DNA of 64,000 bases from Hyphomicrobiales bacterium (GCA_900473685.1 UCNE01000010.1:248001-312000), one strand, 5' to 3'; numbered from the stretch's first letter, positions 6,761 through 14,914 are shown. Program-made: numbers and translations. Notes: generated from the sequence alone by a model not told the origin.

Positions 6761-7708
6761 ATGTCGTCCATCCCCGCCCCCCATTGGCTCTCTGCGGATC
6801 CCGGCATAAAGACCGTGCTGATCCATGGTATGGTGATGGCGCCGGCGTTCTGGAGCTGTTTTGCGCCGGGCATCGTGCGTGAAGGCCGCGCTGCCGCCTA
6901 TCCCCTTCCCGGCCACAATCCCTGGACACTCGATGACTTTCCCGGGCACCTGACCACCGGTGCCATCGTCAATGCCTATGCCTCGGCGATCGAGCGGGAT
7001 TTCGATGGCGACCCCGTCACCCTGATTGGCCATTCGACAGGCGGCTTCATCTCACTCCTGCTCGCCCGGCATCGCCCGGACCTCGTCAGCAGCGTCATAC
7101 TGATGGGCGCCTTCGCCTGCGGCCGGTTTGAGGGGCAGGAACGGCTGGCGTCGCGTATCCTGCGGCTGCCGCTGCTTGGCCGGTATCTGTTCATCCGGTT
7201 GTTTGCCCGCTGGATCGCAACACGCGAAACGTTTCGCTGGGGTTCGCTCGAATGCGTGTTCGACAAAACAGCCGGATGGGAAACGGAAGAAACCATCGCG
7301 GCAATGGAACAGGTGCGCGAACACCTCTTGAATTCGCAAGCCGCCGAAATAGCCGCCTTCGTATCCTGGATGTCGCAGACATCCGTCATCGACGAGTTAC
7401 CTTTGATCGACGTGCCGGTCCTCAACATCATCGGCGGCCGCGACGCGATCGTTCCGCCGTTGCACCAGATTCATCTTTCCGGCCGGCTGCCCCGTGCCCA
7501 TACCGTCATCCTCGACAAGGTCGGCCATCTGCCGATGGCCGAAGCCCGCGACAAGGTGGATCAGTTGATCGCAACCTTTCTTCTGCTTGGGCCACTGACA
7601 GGAAACAGTAAGACCACACTTACAAAACAGGTTTCGCATCCGCAGGCCGGGCATGCCGTCCCTCTGGGGCTCTCGATGAACAGTACACGCGGGAACAAAT
7701 TCGCGTGA
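6761..7708 (+). CDS. Alpha/beta hydrolase
   Basis: 315 residues with a complete alpha/beta-hydrolase triad pattern: oxyanion-side HGM at residues 22-24, nucleophile elbow G-H-S-T-G (Ser92), acid in GGRDAIVPP (Asp228) and histidine in KVGHLPM (His256). A helical lid lies between about 125 and 205. The last 40 residues are polar and outside the fold. AAAGGA precedes ATG 6761. The substrate cannot be told. An EcfG promoter begins 157 bases upstream; the promoter of the next gene (7692-7716) overlaps the end of this one. Confidence 0.88.
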   Translation: MSSIPAPHWLSADPGIKTVLIHGMVMAPAFWSCFAPGIVREGRAAAYPLPGHNPWTLDDFPGHLTTGAIVNAYASAIERDFDGDPVTLIGHSTGGFISLLLARHRPDLVSSVILMGAFACGRFEGQERLASRILRLPLLGRYLFIRLFARWIATRETFRWGSLECVFDKTAGWETEETIAAMEQVREHLLNSQAAEIAAFVSWMSQTSVIDELPLIDVPVLNIIGGRDAIVPPLHQIHLSGRLPRAHTVILDKVGHLPMAEARDKVDQLIATFLLLGPLTGNSKTTLTKQVSHPQAGHAVPLGLSMNSTRGNKFA

Positions 7709-7716
7709 GCGACGTT
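7692..7716 (+). promoter_or_regulatory. EcfG-type promoter for the DUF3309 / glycine-zipper genes
   Basis: GGAAC at 7692-7696, 16 bases, CGTT at 7713-7716. Exact consensus, overlapping the last codons of the hydrolase gene. Confidence 0.78.
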
Positions 7717-7767
7717 ACCGCAGCAGACCCCATGCCTCGCATGGCCTGAACTTGAAGAGGAAGTAAC

Positions 7768-7923
7768 ATGCTCGGTACAATTCTCCTGATCGTCTTGGTG
7801 CTCTTGCTGATCGGCGCGCTGCCGAGCTGGGGCCACAGCCGCAATTGGGGCTATGGACCTTCAGGCGGCCTCGGTTTGGTCGTCGTCATTCTCCTCATCC
7901 TCGTGCTGATGGGCCGCATCTGA
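7768..7923 (+). CDS. DUF3309 small membrane protein
   Basis: 51 residues: MLGTILLIVLVLLLIGALPSW, a polar middle (GHSRNWGYGPSGG) and a second hydrophobic helix ending LVLMGRI. This helix-GALPxW-helix pattern is diagnostic of DUF3309, a family of tiny membrane proteins often under stress control in alphaproteobacteria. AGAGGAAG stands before the ATG. Its own EcfG promoter is 52 bases upstream. Confidence 0.9.
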   Translation: MLGTILLIVLVLLLIGALPSWGHSRNWGYGPSGGLGLVVVILLILVLMGRI

Positions 7924-7977
7924 TCAGCCGCTCCGCTTTACCCTACGTCCATCCAAGCCCTTGAAAAGGAACCAGTC

Positions 7978-8226
7978 ATGAAAAAGATTCTTCTTGCAGC
8001 AGCGCTCATTCTTCCGCTTGCCGCTTGCACGCAGACCGAAAAAGGGGCCGGCATCGGTGCCGCGTCGGGTGCCGTCATCGGTGGGGTAGCAACGGGTAAT
8101 GTCCGTGGCGCTGCAGTCGGCGCTGCTGTCGGTGGCGTGGCTGGCGCCTTGATCGGCAATGCCAGCGAGCCGGGCCGCTGCGTTTACCGCGACCGTTACG
8201 GCCGCCGTTACACCGCATCCTGCTGA
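7978..8226 (+). CDS. Glycine-zipper lipoprotein
   Basis: 82 residues. A lipoprotein signal ends in LAAC (Cys17), so the protein is predicted to be lipid-anchored. Residues 20-62 are a glycine zipper (GAGIGAASGAVIGG, GAAVGAAVGGVAG), able to insert in membranes or oligomerise; the end RDRYGRRYTASC is positively charged. AAAGGA is close to the ATG. It is 54 bases after the DUF3309 gene without its own EcfG promoter and before a terminator, so the two probably form one stress transcript. Confidence 0.88.
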   Translation: MKKILLAAALILPLAACTQTEKGAGIGAASGAVIGGVATGNVRGAAVGAAVGGVAGALIGNASEPGRCVYRDRYGRRYTASC

Positions 8227-8253
8227 TCGCGGAACAACCTATTCAGGTCAGGG

Positions 8254-8275
8254 AAACGGGCTTCGGCCCGTTTTT
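8254..8275 (+). terminator. Rho-independent terminator
   Basis: AAACGGGC (8254-8261), TTCG tetraloop, GCCCGTTT (8266-8273), continuing into T-run. Confidence 0.92.
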
Positions 8276-8328
8276 CACGTCTGGACAGGAATGCGTGGGG
8301 TGAATTGCCCGGGCCGCAGCCATCACTA

Positions 8329-8529
8329 TCAGGTGCGCGACTTTCCCAGATGCTCGGCCTTGTCGAGTTTTTCGAGGAGATCGAGAAACATATCCGGGAT
8401 CGGTTCCTGCTCGACGGCGCTATAAAGGGCTTTCAGCTTCGCGGCAATCTGGGTATGGGGATCGGTGCCTCGCGCGCCTGTCCTACCGGCCGTACCGGCG
8501 CGCCGCTGATTTTCCGGTAAGTCAACCAT
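8329..8529 (-). CDS. nepR: Anti-sigma factor NepR
   Basis: 66 residues with the NepR signature in residues 27-60: QIAAKLKALYSAV, then EQEPIPDMFLDLLEKLDKAE. NepR binds and silences the ECF sigma factor EcfG; PhyR-P releases it. ATG 8529 gives the normal family length and has GGAG about 12 bases upstream; the frame stays open to 8784, overlapping phyR, but that extension is too long for the family. It is transcribed away from phyR, the usual partner. Unusually, no ecfG gene follows: the next gene is a convergent lipoprotein. I find no correctly spaced EcfG promoter upstream (a GGAAC and a CGTT are present but 25 bases apart). Confidence 0.9.
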   Translation of the reverse strand: MVDLPENQRRAGTAGRTGARGTDPHTQIAAKLKALYSAVEQEPIPDMFLDLLEKLDKAEHLGKSRT

Positions 8530-8732
8530 AGACAGTCTCACTCCTGAACCCGTATCGGCGATCACCACGCTGCGCCGCTTCCACGCATCCCCTTGGTATC
8601 TTAAAAACGTTGCCATATTCCGAATCTTTGCGCGGTTCCTTTCAACAGGCGCGCAATTCGGACAGCTGAAAACTTCCCATAAACCATAAAACATGTTCAA
8701 ACCAATGCCATGTTTGGTTAGGCAATAGCATC

Positions 8733-8756
8733 TGGCACCGGCAAATATCGGTGCCA
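8733..8756. promoter_or_regulatory. Inverted repeat in the phyR leader
   Basis: TGGCACCG (8733-8740), 8-base spacer, CGGTGCCA (8749-8756): perfect 8-bp dyad ending 8 bases before the phyR ribosome site. It could be an operator or an RNA hairpin affecting phyR translation; role unknown. Confidence 0.4.
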
Positions 8757-8777
8757 TCATACTGAAGGAAGTCATAA

Positions 8778-9575
8778 ATGTCACTTTCCATGCGGATCGC
8801 AGCTCATCTTCCCTATCTGCGACGCTTTTCCCGTGCCGTGACGGGATCGCAAGCGTCGGGCGATGCGTATGTCGCAGCCGTCCTGGAAGCCCTGATCGCC
8901 GACATCACGCTGTTTCCTCAAGGCGCCAACGACCGAGTCAATCTGTACACGCTGTTCTGCACGCTGTTTGACACGCTGACGATCGACCTGCCGGAAACGG
9001 CGTCTCCGTTCGGCTGGGAGGCGCGCGCCGCGGCCAATCTGTCCGTGATCTCACCCGCCGCCCGCAAGGCCTTCCTGCTGGTTTCCGTCGAAGGTTTTTC
9101 TCCGGGTGAAACGGCGCAAATCCTTGGCGTCACGGATGCCGAAGCCGCCGGCCTGCTGCGCGAGGCCTCCGAGGATATCTCCAGGCAGGTCGCCACTGAA
9201 ATCCTGATCATCGAAGACGAGCCGCTGATTGCCATGGATATCGAAGACATGGTGACCAGTCTTGGCCATCAGGTCGCAGGCGTGGCGAGAACGTACGGCG
9301 AAGCCATCACGCTGTTTGAAAAGACGGCACCGAAGATGATACTGGCCGACATCCAGCTCGCCGACGGCAGTTCCGGCATCGACGCAGTCAACGAGATCCT
9401 GAAAAGCGCGACGATCCCGGTGATCTTCATCACGGCCTTCCCGGAGCGCCTTCTCACCGGCACCAAGCCGGAGCCGGCCTTTCTGGTGACCAAGCCGTTC
9501 AATCCAGAAATGGTCAAGGCCTTGATCAGTCAGGCGCTGTTCTTCAACGAGAACGCGCGCGCCCACAAGCATTGA
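8778..9575 (+). CDS. phyR: General stress response regulator PhyR
   Basis: 265 residues in the PhyR arrangement: an N-terminal EcfG-like sigma domain (about 1-135, with the sigma4-like stretch FSPGETAQILGVTDAEAAGLLREA) that is a decoy for NepR, then a receiver domain (about 141-262). In the receiver the acidic pair is IIEDEP (Glu146-Asp147), the phospho-acceptor is Asp191 (ILADIQLADG), Thr219 and Lys239 (VTKPF) complete the switch. When phosphorylated it pulls NepR off EcfG. GAAGGA is 8 bases before ATG 8778. It is divergent from nepR. Its stop is three bases from that of the convergent oxidoreductase gene. Confidence 0.95.
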   Translation: MSLSMRIAAHLPYLRRFSRAVTGSQASGDAYVAAVLEALIADITLFPQGANDRVNLYTLFCTLFDTLTIDLPETASPFGWEARAAANLSVISPAARKAFLLVSVEGFSPGETAQILGVTDAEAAGLLREASEDISRQVATEILIIEDEPLIAMDIEDMVTSLGHQVAGVARTYGEAITLFEKTAPKMILADIQLADGSSGIDAVNEILKSATIPVIFITAFPERLLTGTKPEPAFLVTKPFNPEMVKALISQALFFNENARAHKH

Positions 9576-9578
9576 CTC

Positions 9579-10829
9579 TCAATCCCCAGGCGAAGGCCGG
9601 TCGATTGCAAAGGCATCGAACCAGCCTTCGCGGTGACCGGCACACAGCTCTGCCAGAATGCGCGACGCCATGAAGCTGAAAGTGATGCCGTTGCCCCCAT
9701 ACCCGTAGGCAGCCAGAATGCGCGGCATGCCCGGGACAGGACCAATCAGCGGCAAGCCGTCATCGGTCTCGCCAAACGCGCCGGACCAGGAAAAATCGAT
9801 GGCGGGATCGGCTGCCGGCCAAAGCTTCGTGAGGCTGTCCGCAAGCTTCGCCGACTTTGCCGGCATTTTTTCATCGCGCAATGCCGGGTCGACCGTATCG
9901 TCGTCCTCCCCGCCGATGATGATGCGCCCGTCCACCGTCGTGCGGGCATAATTGTAAGTTTGCGAAGCCTCCCAGATCAGTTCGCCGCCGGGCCAGGGCG
10001 TACCGTGTTGTTGCGGCACCGTTGCAATCGCCCAGCTCGACGCCGTCCTATGGATCTCGCTGCGGACGAAATCCGGCATGACATAGCCCGTGGCCAGGAT
10101 GACGTGCCGCGCCTCGATGACGAATGGGCCATCTGTTTCCACCGTTACCGAGCCCGGTGCCTCATGATAGGCCGTCACCATCGCATCAATCAGCCGCGCA
10201 CCATCTGATTGGGCATTCCGCAACAATCCCCACGACAGCAGAAGCGGATCGGCATCGGCAGAGCCCGGCGAGAGAATAGCCGCCGCACGATCGATCCCGA
10301 AGCGGGACAGAAGGTCTGCATGATCAAGCAGGAGCCCGGGCAGGCCCGCACGCTCGCGCAGCAGGTGTTCGTCGCGCAGAGCGGAAGGACCAGCCTCTCC
10401 AGCTGAGATATAGAGGGTGGAACGCGGCCGGAAGGCGCAATCAATACCCAGCCCCTCGACAAGACCGGCAAGCCCCTGCACTGCCGCGACACTGTGCCGG
10501 TAAAGCTGGGCCGCCCGGTCGAAACCATAGAACTGCGTCAGTTCTCCCAGCGTGTAGTCGATTTCCCACTGTAGCATTGCCGTACTGGCTGCCGTACTGC
10601 CAAGACCGGGCTGCTCCCGGTCGACCACAGTCACATCCACGCCGCGTGCCGCCATATGTTGCGCGGCAAGCGATCCGGTGATGCCTCCGCCAACGACGAG
10701 CACGTCCGTCTTTAGACTTTGGGAGAGAGGCGCAATGCGGGGCCGGTACAGACCATCGCCTCCCCAAGGCGACCGGCCGCCGTGGAGATCGGCCTGCGCC
10801 GTGTTGGAGGGTTCAAGCGTTGGGGGCAT
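9579..10829 (-). CDS. FAD-dependent oxidoreductase (DAO family)
   Basis: 416 residues. A proline-rich lead of about 40 residues precedes the FAD fold VLVVGGGITGS (about 44-54) and VTVVDREQPG; the C-terminal FAD contact AYGYGGNGITFSF is present. The family oxidises amines or amino acids; the FYGFDR/GELTQF region resembles rhizobial oxidoreductases of unknown substrate. It begins 39 bases after the AI-2E permease gene on the same strand, so the EcfG promoter at 12107-12131 may drive both. It converges with phyR with almost no spacing. Confidence 0.85.
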   Translation of the reverse strand: MPPTLEPSNTAQADLHGGRSPWGGDGLYRPRIAPLSQSLKTDVLVVGGGITGSLAAQHMAARGVDVTVVDREQPGLGSTAASTAMLQWEIDYTLGELTQFYGFDRAAQLYRHSVAAVQGLAGLVEGLGIDCAFRPRSTLYISAGEAGPSALRDEHLLRERAGLPGLLLDHADLLSRFGIDRAAAILSPGSADADPLLLSWGLLRNAQSDGARLIDAMVTAYHEAPGSVTVETDGPFVIEARHVILATGYVMPDFVRSEIHRTASSWAIATVPQQHGTPWPGGELIWEASQTYNYARTTVDGRIIIGGEDDDTVDPALRDEKMPAKSAKLADSLTKLWPAADPAIDFSWSGAFGETDDGLPLIGPVPGMPRILAAYGYGGNGITFSFMASRILAELCAGHREGWFDAFAIDRPSPGD

Positions 10830-10868
10830 ACATTTGCTTTCAGGGGCCGCAAACGGGAATGATACCGC

Positions 10869-11996
10869 TTATCCCGGCAATTGCCGTTCCGGGGGTTGGG
10901 TGCGGACCTCGTTGAAGATGGTCATGGCGATCAGCGATAGTGGCATGGCCAGCATGGCGCCGACGGCACCCCACATCCAGGTCCAGAAGATGATCGCCAG
11001 GAAGATCAGGAACGGGTTAATTTCCAGTCGGTGACCAAGAATGGCCGGCGTGACCAGGTTTTCCATCACCAGATGCAGGATAAAGAACGCGGCGGCGGGC
11101 GCGAGCGCCAGCAGCAGGGCATCATGGGTCATCAATCCGGCACAGAGAAGCGCCACCGTCATCACCGTAACGCCGAGATAGGGAATAAAGCTCGAAACGA
11201 AGGCGAACAGTCCCCAGAGAGGGGCCATTGTCAGCCCGCCGACAAAGGCAATCGCTGCGGTAATCGCGCCAAGAACGAGATAGATCAGGCTCGCCGTGGA
11301 GAAATAGAATCCGAGCATATTTTCCGTGGCATTCATGATGCGGATCGCGGCAAGCCGGCGATCACGGGCGGCAAAGGCAAGGATGATGGTTTTGCGCAGA
11401 TGCCCGCGTCCGACAAGAAAAAGGCCGAGCGCCGCCAGAAAGATCATCGTCTGGATGAATGCTGGCGTCACACCCGCGGCGACCAGCCCTAGCATGGCAC
11501 CGGCATTCTGGATGGCAACATCGGTCACGGCTTTTTCGTCCGTCCCGGCGATCGCCACCTTCGCCCATTCGAACCTTTGCAGATAGGGCAGAACACGCTC
11601 GATCGCCCGCTCGAGTATGCCTGGAGCCTGACCAGCAAGCGAGGTCAAAGGCTCGATCAGCGCATTGATCAGGAAAAACAGGCCGACAACGAAAATCAGC
11701 GCCAATAGCAGTCCACCCAGTGCCGGTGGCAATCCGAAATGTGCCAGCCGGTCCGCAGCCAGGCCCAGCACCATGCCGATCACGATGGCAAGCGTGACCG
11801 GCATCAGGATCGATTCCATCATGTAGATCACGGCCGACGCAAAGATGATGAAGGTGCCGACGATGCTCCAGGCGACCACCAGGTCAAGCCCGGTTTTCGG
11901 CGACGTTTCGGGAATGTCCGCCTCAGCCACCTGCGCCTCCAGTTCCGCCAGCTTTCGTTTTCTGAAAACTCCACTCCCCGTCAAGGCAGCACCCAT
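10869..11996 (-). CDS. AI-2E family (PF01594) permease
   Basis: 375 residues from ATG 11996, chosen because GGAGAG lies 7 bases upstream; ATGs at 12011 and 12035 are alternatives. It has about eight hydrophobic segments in the usual AI-2E family arrangement: two pairs near the N-terminus, a soluble insert (about 120-190) and four closing helices with the conserved SFIPYLGV and PAAAFFILHLVMENLV stretches. Members export diverse solutes or act as Na+/H+ antiporters; the AI-2 name is historical. An exact EcfG promoter lies 110 bases upstream and a hairpin sits in the leader. Confidence 0.88.
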   Translation of the reverse strand: MGAALTGSGVFRKRKLAELEAQVAEADIPETSPKTGLDLVVAWSIVGTFIIFASAVIYMMESILMPVTLAIVIGMVLGLAADRLAHFGLPPALGGLLLALIFVVGLFFLINALIEPLTSLAGQAPGILERAIERVLPYLQRFEWAKVAIAGTDEKAVTDVAIQNAGAMLGLVAAGVTPAFIQTMIFLAALGLFLVGRGHLRKTIILAFAARDRRLAAIRIMNATENMLGFYFSTASLIYLVLGAITAAIAFVGGLTMAPLWGLFAFVSSFIPYLGVTVMTVALLCAGLMTHDALLLALAPAAAFFILHLVMENLVTPAILGHRLEINPFLIFLAIIFWTWMWGAVGAMLAMPLSLIAMTIFNEVRTQPPERQLPG

Positions 11997-12063
11997 TTTG
12001 CGGCTCTCCATGTGCCCTGCCCGGTATGCAGGCAACCAGGCGAACGAATAAGATCAATATGCG

Positions 12064-12094
12064 GAAAACACCGGTGCAGAGGCAGCACCGGTGT
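12064..12094 (-). terminator. Terminator-like hairpin in the AI-2E leader
   Basis: ACACCGGTGC (12068-12077) and GCACCGGTGT (12085-12094) form a perfect 10-bp stem with a 7-base loop; the minus strand continues TTTTCC. It lies between the EcfG promoter and the permease ATG, where no gene would need ending, so it may attenuate or stabilise that transcript. Confidence 0.5.
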
Positions 12095-12106
12095 GTAGCG
12101 GCTGTT

Positions 12107-12131
12107 AACGCGTTGCTTGTGAAAAAGTTCC
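12107..12131 (-). promoter_or_regulatory. EcfG-type promoter for the AI-2E permease
   Basis: Minus-strand GGAAC (12127-12131), 16 bases, CGTT (12107-12110). Exact consensus. Confidence 0.78.
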
Positions 12132-12306
12132 GGGGTCGCAGGCATGCCAAAGGCGCGACTGTCAGCACACCCCAGCGCTAGATGGGAAGATGACCCGCGC
12201 TGAGATCGGAGCGGCGGAATGATGGCCACCATTGCCGAACTTCAATATCTCGGGTGAGCCCACGCCGTGCGCCTATGACGTTTTCTGGAAAACGCGGACG
12301 GCCGCG

Positions 12307-12477
12307 TCAGTAGCGTTCCGGAGGAAAAACATGCAGCGTCAGTGAAAACAGACCGAGGCCCAGGATCACGACGATCAACGTGTTGGCAATGTCTTCCGAC
12401 GTGGCGGACAGCAGACCCAGGCCCACAACCGCGATAGCGAGCAGGAACAAGCATAGCCTTGGCAACCAGTACAGCAT
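12307..12477 (-). CDS. Two-helix small membrane protein
   Basis: 56 residues from ATG 12477 (AGGA 7 bases upstream). Two transmembrane helices (LPRLCLFLLAIAVVGLGLL and ANTLIVVILGLGLFSLTL) joined by a short acidic loop SATSED and ending in HVFPPERY. No family recognised. An exact EcfG promoter is 48 bases upstream of the ATG, which supports its reality and a stress role similar to the DUF1328 and DUF3309 proteins nearby. Confidence 0.75.
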   Translation of the reverse strand: MLYWLPRLCLFLLAIAVVGLGLLSATSEDIANTLIVVILGLGLFSLTLHVFPPERY

Positions 12478-12524
12478 GGCACATTCCTTCATGTTGGAGA
12501 GCATTCCCTTGGATTACCGACTTT

Positions 12525-12549
12525 AACGCTGGCCCCGCCGAATGGTTCC
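12525..12549 (-). promoter_or_regulatory. EcfG-type promoter for the gene 12307-12477
   Basis: Minus-strand GGAAC (12545-12549), 16 bases, CGTT (12525-12528). Exact consensus; the last of the EcfG series in this window. Confidence 0.8.
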
Positions 12550-12713
12550 ATATCCTTGCGTTGATTCGACCGAAACATTGGAGGTAGATTCCGCTCGGCT
12601 ATCATCCGTCTGGCGGGTTCGATGGTTGCGGCCAGCCACGCGTTTTGACGCGTCCGTCCAGCCCGCCTGCAGCGAAACGCACACGGCCCGCAAGAGAGAC
12701 TGACGACCGGACA

Positions 12714-12752
12714 CAAAAAAACCGGCGCCCCTGAACAGGACGCCGGCTTTTT
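12714..12752 (-). terminator. Terminator after ridA-like gene
   Basis: CCGGCG (12722-12727) with CGCCGG (12741-12746), flanked by A-run and T-run on either side, so it works on both strands; 19 bases after the RidA stop. Confidence 0.85.
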
Positions 12753-12770
12753 CCAGATCAATGGCTGCTC

Positions 12771-13115
12771 TTAGAGAGCGGCGATGACGATGACTTCGAC
12801 AAGGTATTCCGGGGTCGCGAGCTTGGCTTCGCCAGTCGCGCGGGCCGGCGTGTTGCCCTGCGATGCCCAGCCGTCCCAGACGGCGTTCATCTTCGGGAAG
12901 TCAACCATGTCGGCCAGCCAGATGGTTGCCGACAGGATGCGGGACTTGTCGGTGCCGGCTTCAGCCAGCAGGCGGTCAACCGAAGCGAGAGCCTGCTTCG
13001 TCTGCTCGGTCACATCGGAGCCAGCCTCGCCAACCTGGCCAGCGAGATAGACGGTACCATTGTGCACAACAGCCTGGCTCATGCGCGGACCGGTTTCGAA
13101 GCGTTTGATTTCCAT
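12771..13115 (-). CDS. RidA family protein (YjgF/YER057c/UK114)
   Basis: 114 residues from ATG 13115 (GAGGA at 8 bases; the ATG at 13121 is too close). The RidA core is visible: VYLAGQVG near the N-terminus, the helix TKQALASVDRLLAEAG, and the end GEAKLATPEYLVEVIVIAAL. RidA proteins hydrolyse reactive enamine/imine intermediates from PLP enzymes; the usual catalytic Arg is expected near GNTPARATGEAKL, and Arg93 is present there. It stands alone between two terminator-flanked regions, upstream of nothing on its strand. Confidence 0.93.
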   Translation of the reverse strand: MEIKRFETGPRMSQAVVHNGTVYLAGQVGEAGSDVTEQTKQALASVDRLLAEAGTDKSRILSATIWLADMVDFPKMNAVWDGWASQGNTPARATGEAKLATPEYLVEVIVIAAL

Positions 13116-13232
13116 CTTCATATTCCTCGTAAGTTGCGGCAGGCCGCATATGAATTGTCTTAACGCAGGCGCTTTACCGCAGATTTCCGGTCAGTGGAAC
13201 CATCATCGCGCGATTGCAGCACCCAAAGATCG

Positions 13233-14060
13233 TCAGGCCGCGTTCTTGCGCGCAAGCCGGGCCTTGATGCTGTCAACATCGGCGCGTGGCGTCGCGGCAA
13301 ACAGCGTCCTGGTGTAGTTGTGCTTGGGATCGGCAAAGACCTCTTCACGGCTGCCGTACTCCACGGCCTCGCCGTAATACATCACCATCACGTCGTCGGC
13401 GATGTAGCGCACCACGGACAGGTCATGGCTGATGAAGACATAGGTCAGCTGGAACTCGTCCTGCAGATCGGCGAGCAGGTTGAGAACCTGTGCCTGAACC
13501 GACAGATCAAGTGCCGAAACCGGCTCATCCAGCACCAGCAGCCGGGGCTTGAGCATCAGCGCACGGGCAATCGCCACGCGCTGGCGCTGGCCACCGGAGA
13601 ACATGTGCGGATAGCGGCCGTAATGCTTTTCCTCAAGACCGACCTTCTTCAACATGGCCATGGCCTTGTCGCGCCGGTCGTCGGCTTTCATGCTGGTGTT
13701 GATGATCAGCGGCTCGGTGAGGATTTCGCCGATCTTCTTGCGCGGGTTCAGCGTGCCGTAAGGGTTCTGGAAAACGATCTGCACCTTCTGGCGCATTTCC
13801 GGCGTCAGCCGTTCCTTGGCAATATCAACCTTGTTACCGTCGATCAGCATCTCGCCGGACGTTGCCGGGTCGATCATCGTGACGATACGGGCGAGCGTCG
13901 ACTTTCCGCAGCCACTTTCGCCGACGATCGCCAGCGTCTTGCCCTGATCGACCGCAAAGCTCACGCCCTTGACGGCGTGAACGGTCTTGGCCTTTTTGAA
14001 AAGGCTGCCCGGGATGTGATAATCGCGGGTGAGGTTTCTGGCTTCGAGAACATGGGTCAT
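13233..14060 (-). CDS. dppF: Peptide ABC transporter ATP-binding protein DppF-type
   Basis: 275 residues. Walker [10 protein letters not shown] (about residue 47), signature SGGQRQR, Walker [13 protein letters not shown] and switch His ([14 protein letters not shown]) all intact. The C-terminal oligopeptide/dipeptide extension is short, ending in ARLARKNAA. It powers import together with DppD. The start overlaps the dppD stop by 4 bases (ATGA), so translation is coupled. Last gene of dppABCDF; no clear terminator follows before the RidA gene. Confidence 0.92.
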   Translation of the reverse strand: MTHVLEARNLTRDYHIPGSLFKKAKTVHAVKGVSFAVDQGKTLAIVGESGCGKSTLARIVTMIDPATSGEMLIDGNKVDIAKERLTPEMRQKVQIVFQNPYGTLNPRKKIGEILTEPLIINTSMKADDRRDKAMAMLKKVGLEEKHYGRYPHMFSGGQRQRVAIARALMLKPRLLVLDEPVSALDLSVQAQVLNLLADLQDEFQLTYVFISHDLSVVRYIADDVMVMYYGEAVEYGSREEVFADPKHNYTRTLFAATPRADVDSIKARLARKNAA

Positions 14061-14914
14061 CGAACAGCTCCTGCAAAGATCTGGTCGTCGCTGAGGAATT
14101 CGGCGATCGTCGGCAGCCGGTCGCCGGTGGCATTGTCCGGAAGGGCCGACAGCAGCGCGCGCGTGTACTCGCTCTTGGGGGATTCAAACAGCGACAGCAC
14201 GTCGGCCTCCTCGATCTTGCGGCCCTTGTACTGGACAATGACGCGATCGGCGGTTTCCGCCACCACGCCCATGTTATGGGTGATGATGATCAGGCCCATG
14301 CCATGTTCGGCCTGCAGCCGCATCAGGAGATCAAGGATCTGCTTTTGGATGGTGACGTCGAGCGCCGTGGTCGGCTCGTCGGCGATCAGCAGTTTCGGAT
14401 TGCACGACAGCGCAATCGCGATCATCACGCGCTGGCACTGGCCACCCGACATCTGGTGCGGGAAATGGCCCAGCCGTTCGGCAGGGTTGGGAATACCGAC
14501 CAGATCGAACAGTTCGATGGCCCGCGCCCGGCGCGCTTTTTTGTCGAGCCCGAGGTGAATGCGCAGCACTTCCTCGATCTGGAACCCGACGGTGAAACAC
14601 GGATTGAGACTGGCAATCGGCTCCTGGAAGATCATGGCAATATCCTTGCCAACGATCTTGCGCCGGTCCGACGCCGACAGGCCGAGCAGATCGATGCCAT
14701 TGAACCGCAACGTGTCGGCGGTCACCTTGGCCGTCCAGGGCAACAGGCCCATGGCAGCCAGCATAGACACCGACTTGCCGGAGCCGGATTCGCCGACGAT
14801 CGCCAGCACTTCGCCGGCGTTGACCTTCATCGAGACGCCATCGACGGCACGGAAAGGACCGGCGGCCGTCTGGAACTCGACAACGAGATTTTCGATTTCG
14901 AAAAGCGACATCAT
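14057..14914 (-). CDS. dppD: Peptide ABC transporter ATP-binding protein DppD-type
   Basis: 285 residues with Walker A GESGSGKS, signature MSGGQCQR (a Cys replaces the more usual Arg), Walker [13 protein letters not shown] and [13 protein letters not shown]. The oppD/dppD-type Q-loop [11 protein letters not shown] is present. It overlaps dppC and dppF by 4 bases each, so these three genes are translated as a unit. Confidence 0.92.
   Translation of the reverse strand: MMSLFEIENLVVEFQTAAGPFRAVDGVSMKVNAGEVLAIVGESGSGKSVSMLAAMGLLPWTAKVTADTLRFNGIDLLGLSASDRRKIVGKDIAMIFQEPIASLNPCFTVGFQIEEVLRIHLGLDKKARRARAIELFDLVGIPNPAERLGHFPHQMSGGQCQRVMIAIALSCNPKLLIADEPTTALDVTIQKQILDLLMRLQAEHGMGLIIITHNMGVVAETADRVIVQYKGRKIEEADVLSLFESPKSEYTRALLSALPDNATGDRLPTIAEFLSDDQIFAGAVR

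Noticed and set aside
8599-8636. GGAAC and CGTT on the minus strand upstream of nepR
   Set aside because: They are 25 bases apart; EcfG promoters need 16-17.
8530-8784. N-terminal extension of the nepR frame up to 8784
   Set aside because: It overlaps the phyR start, has no family similarity and would make NepR over twice its normal size.
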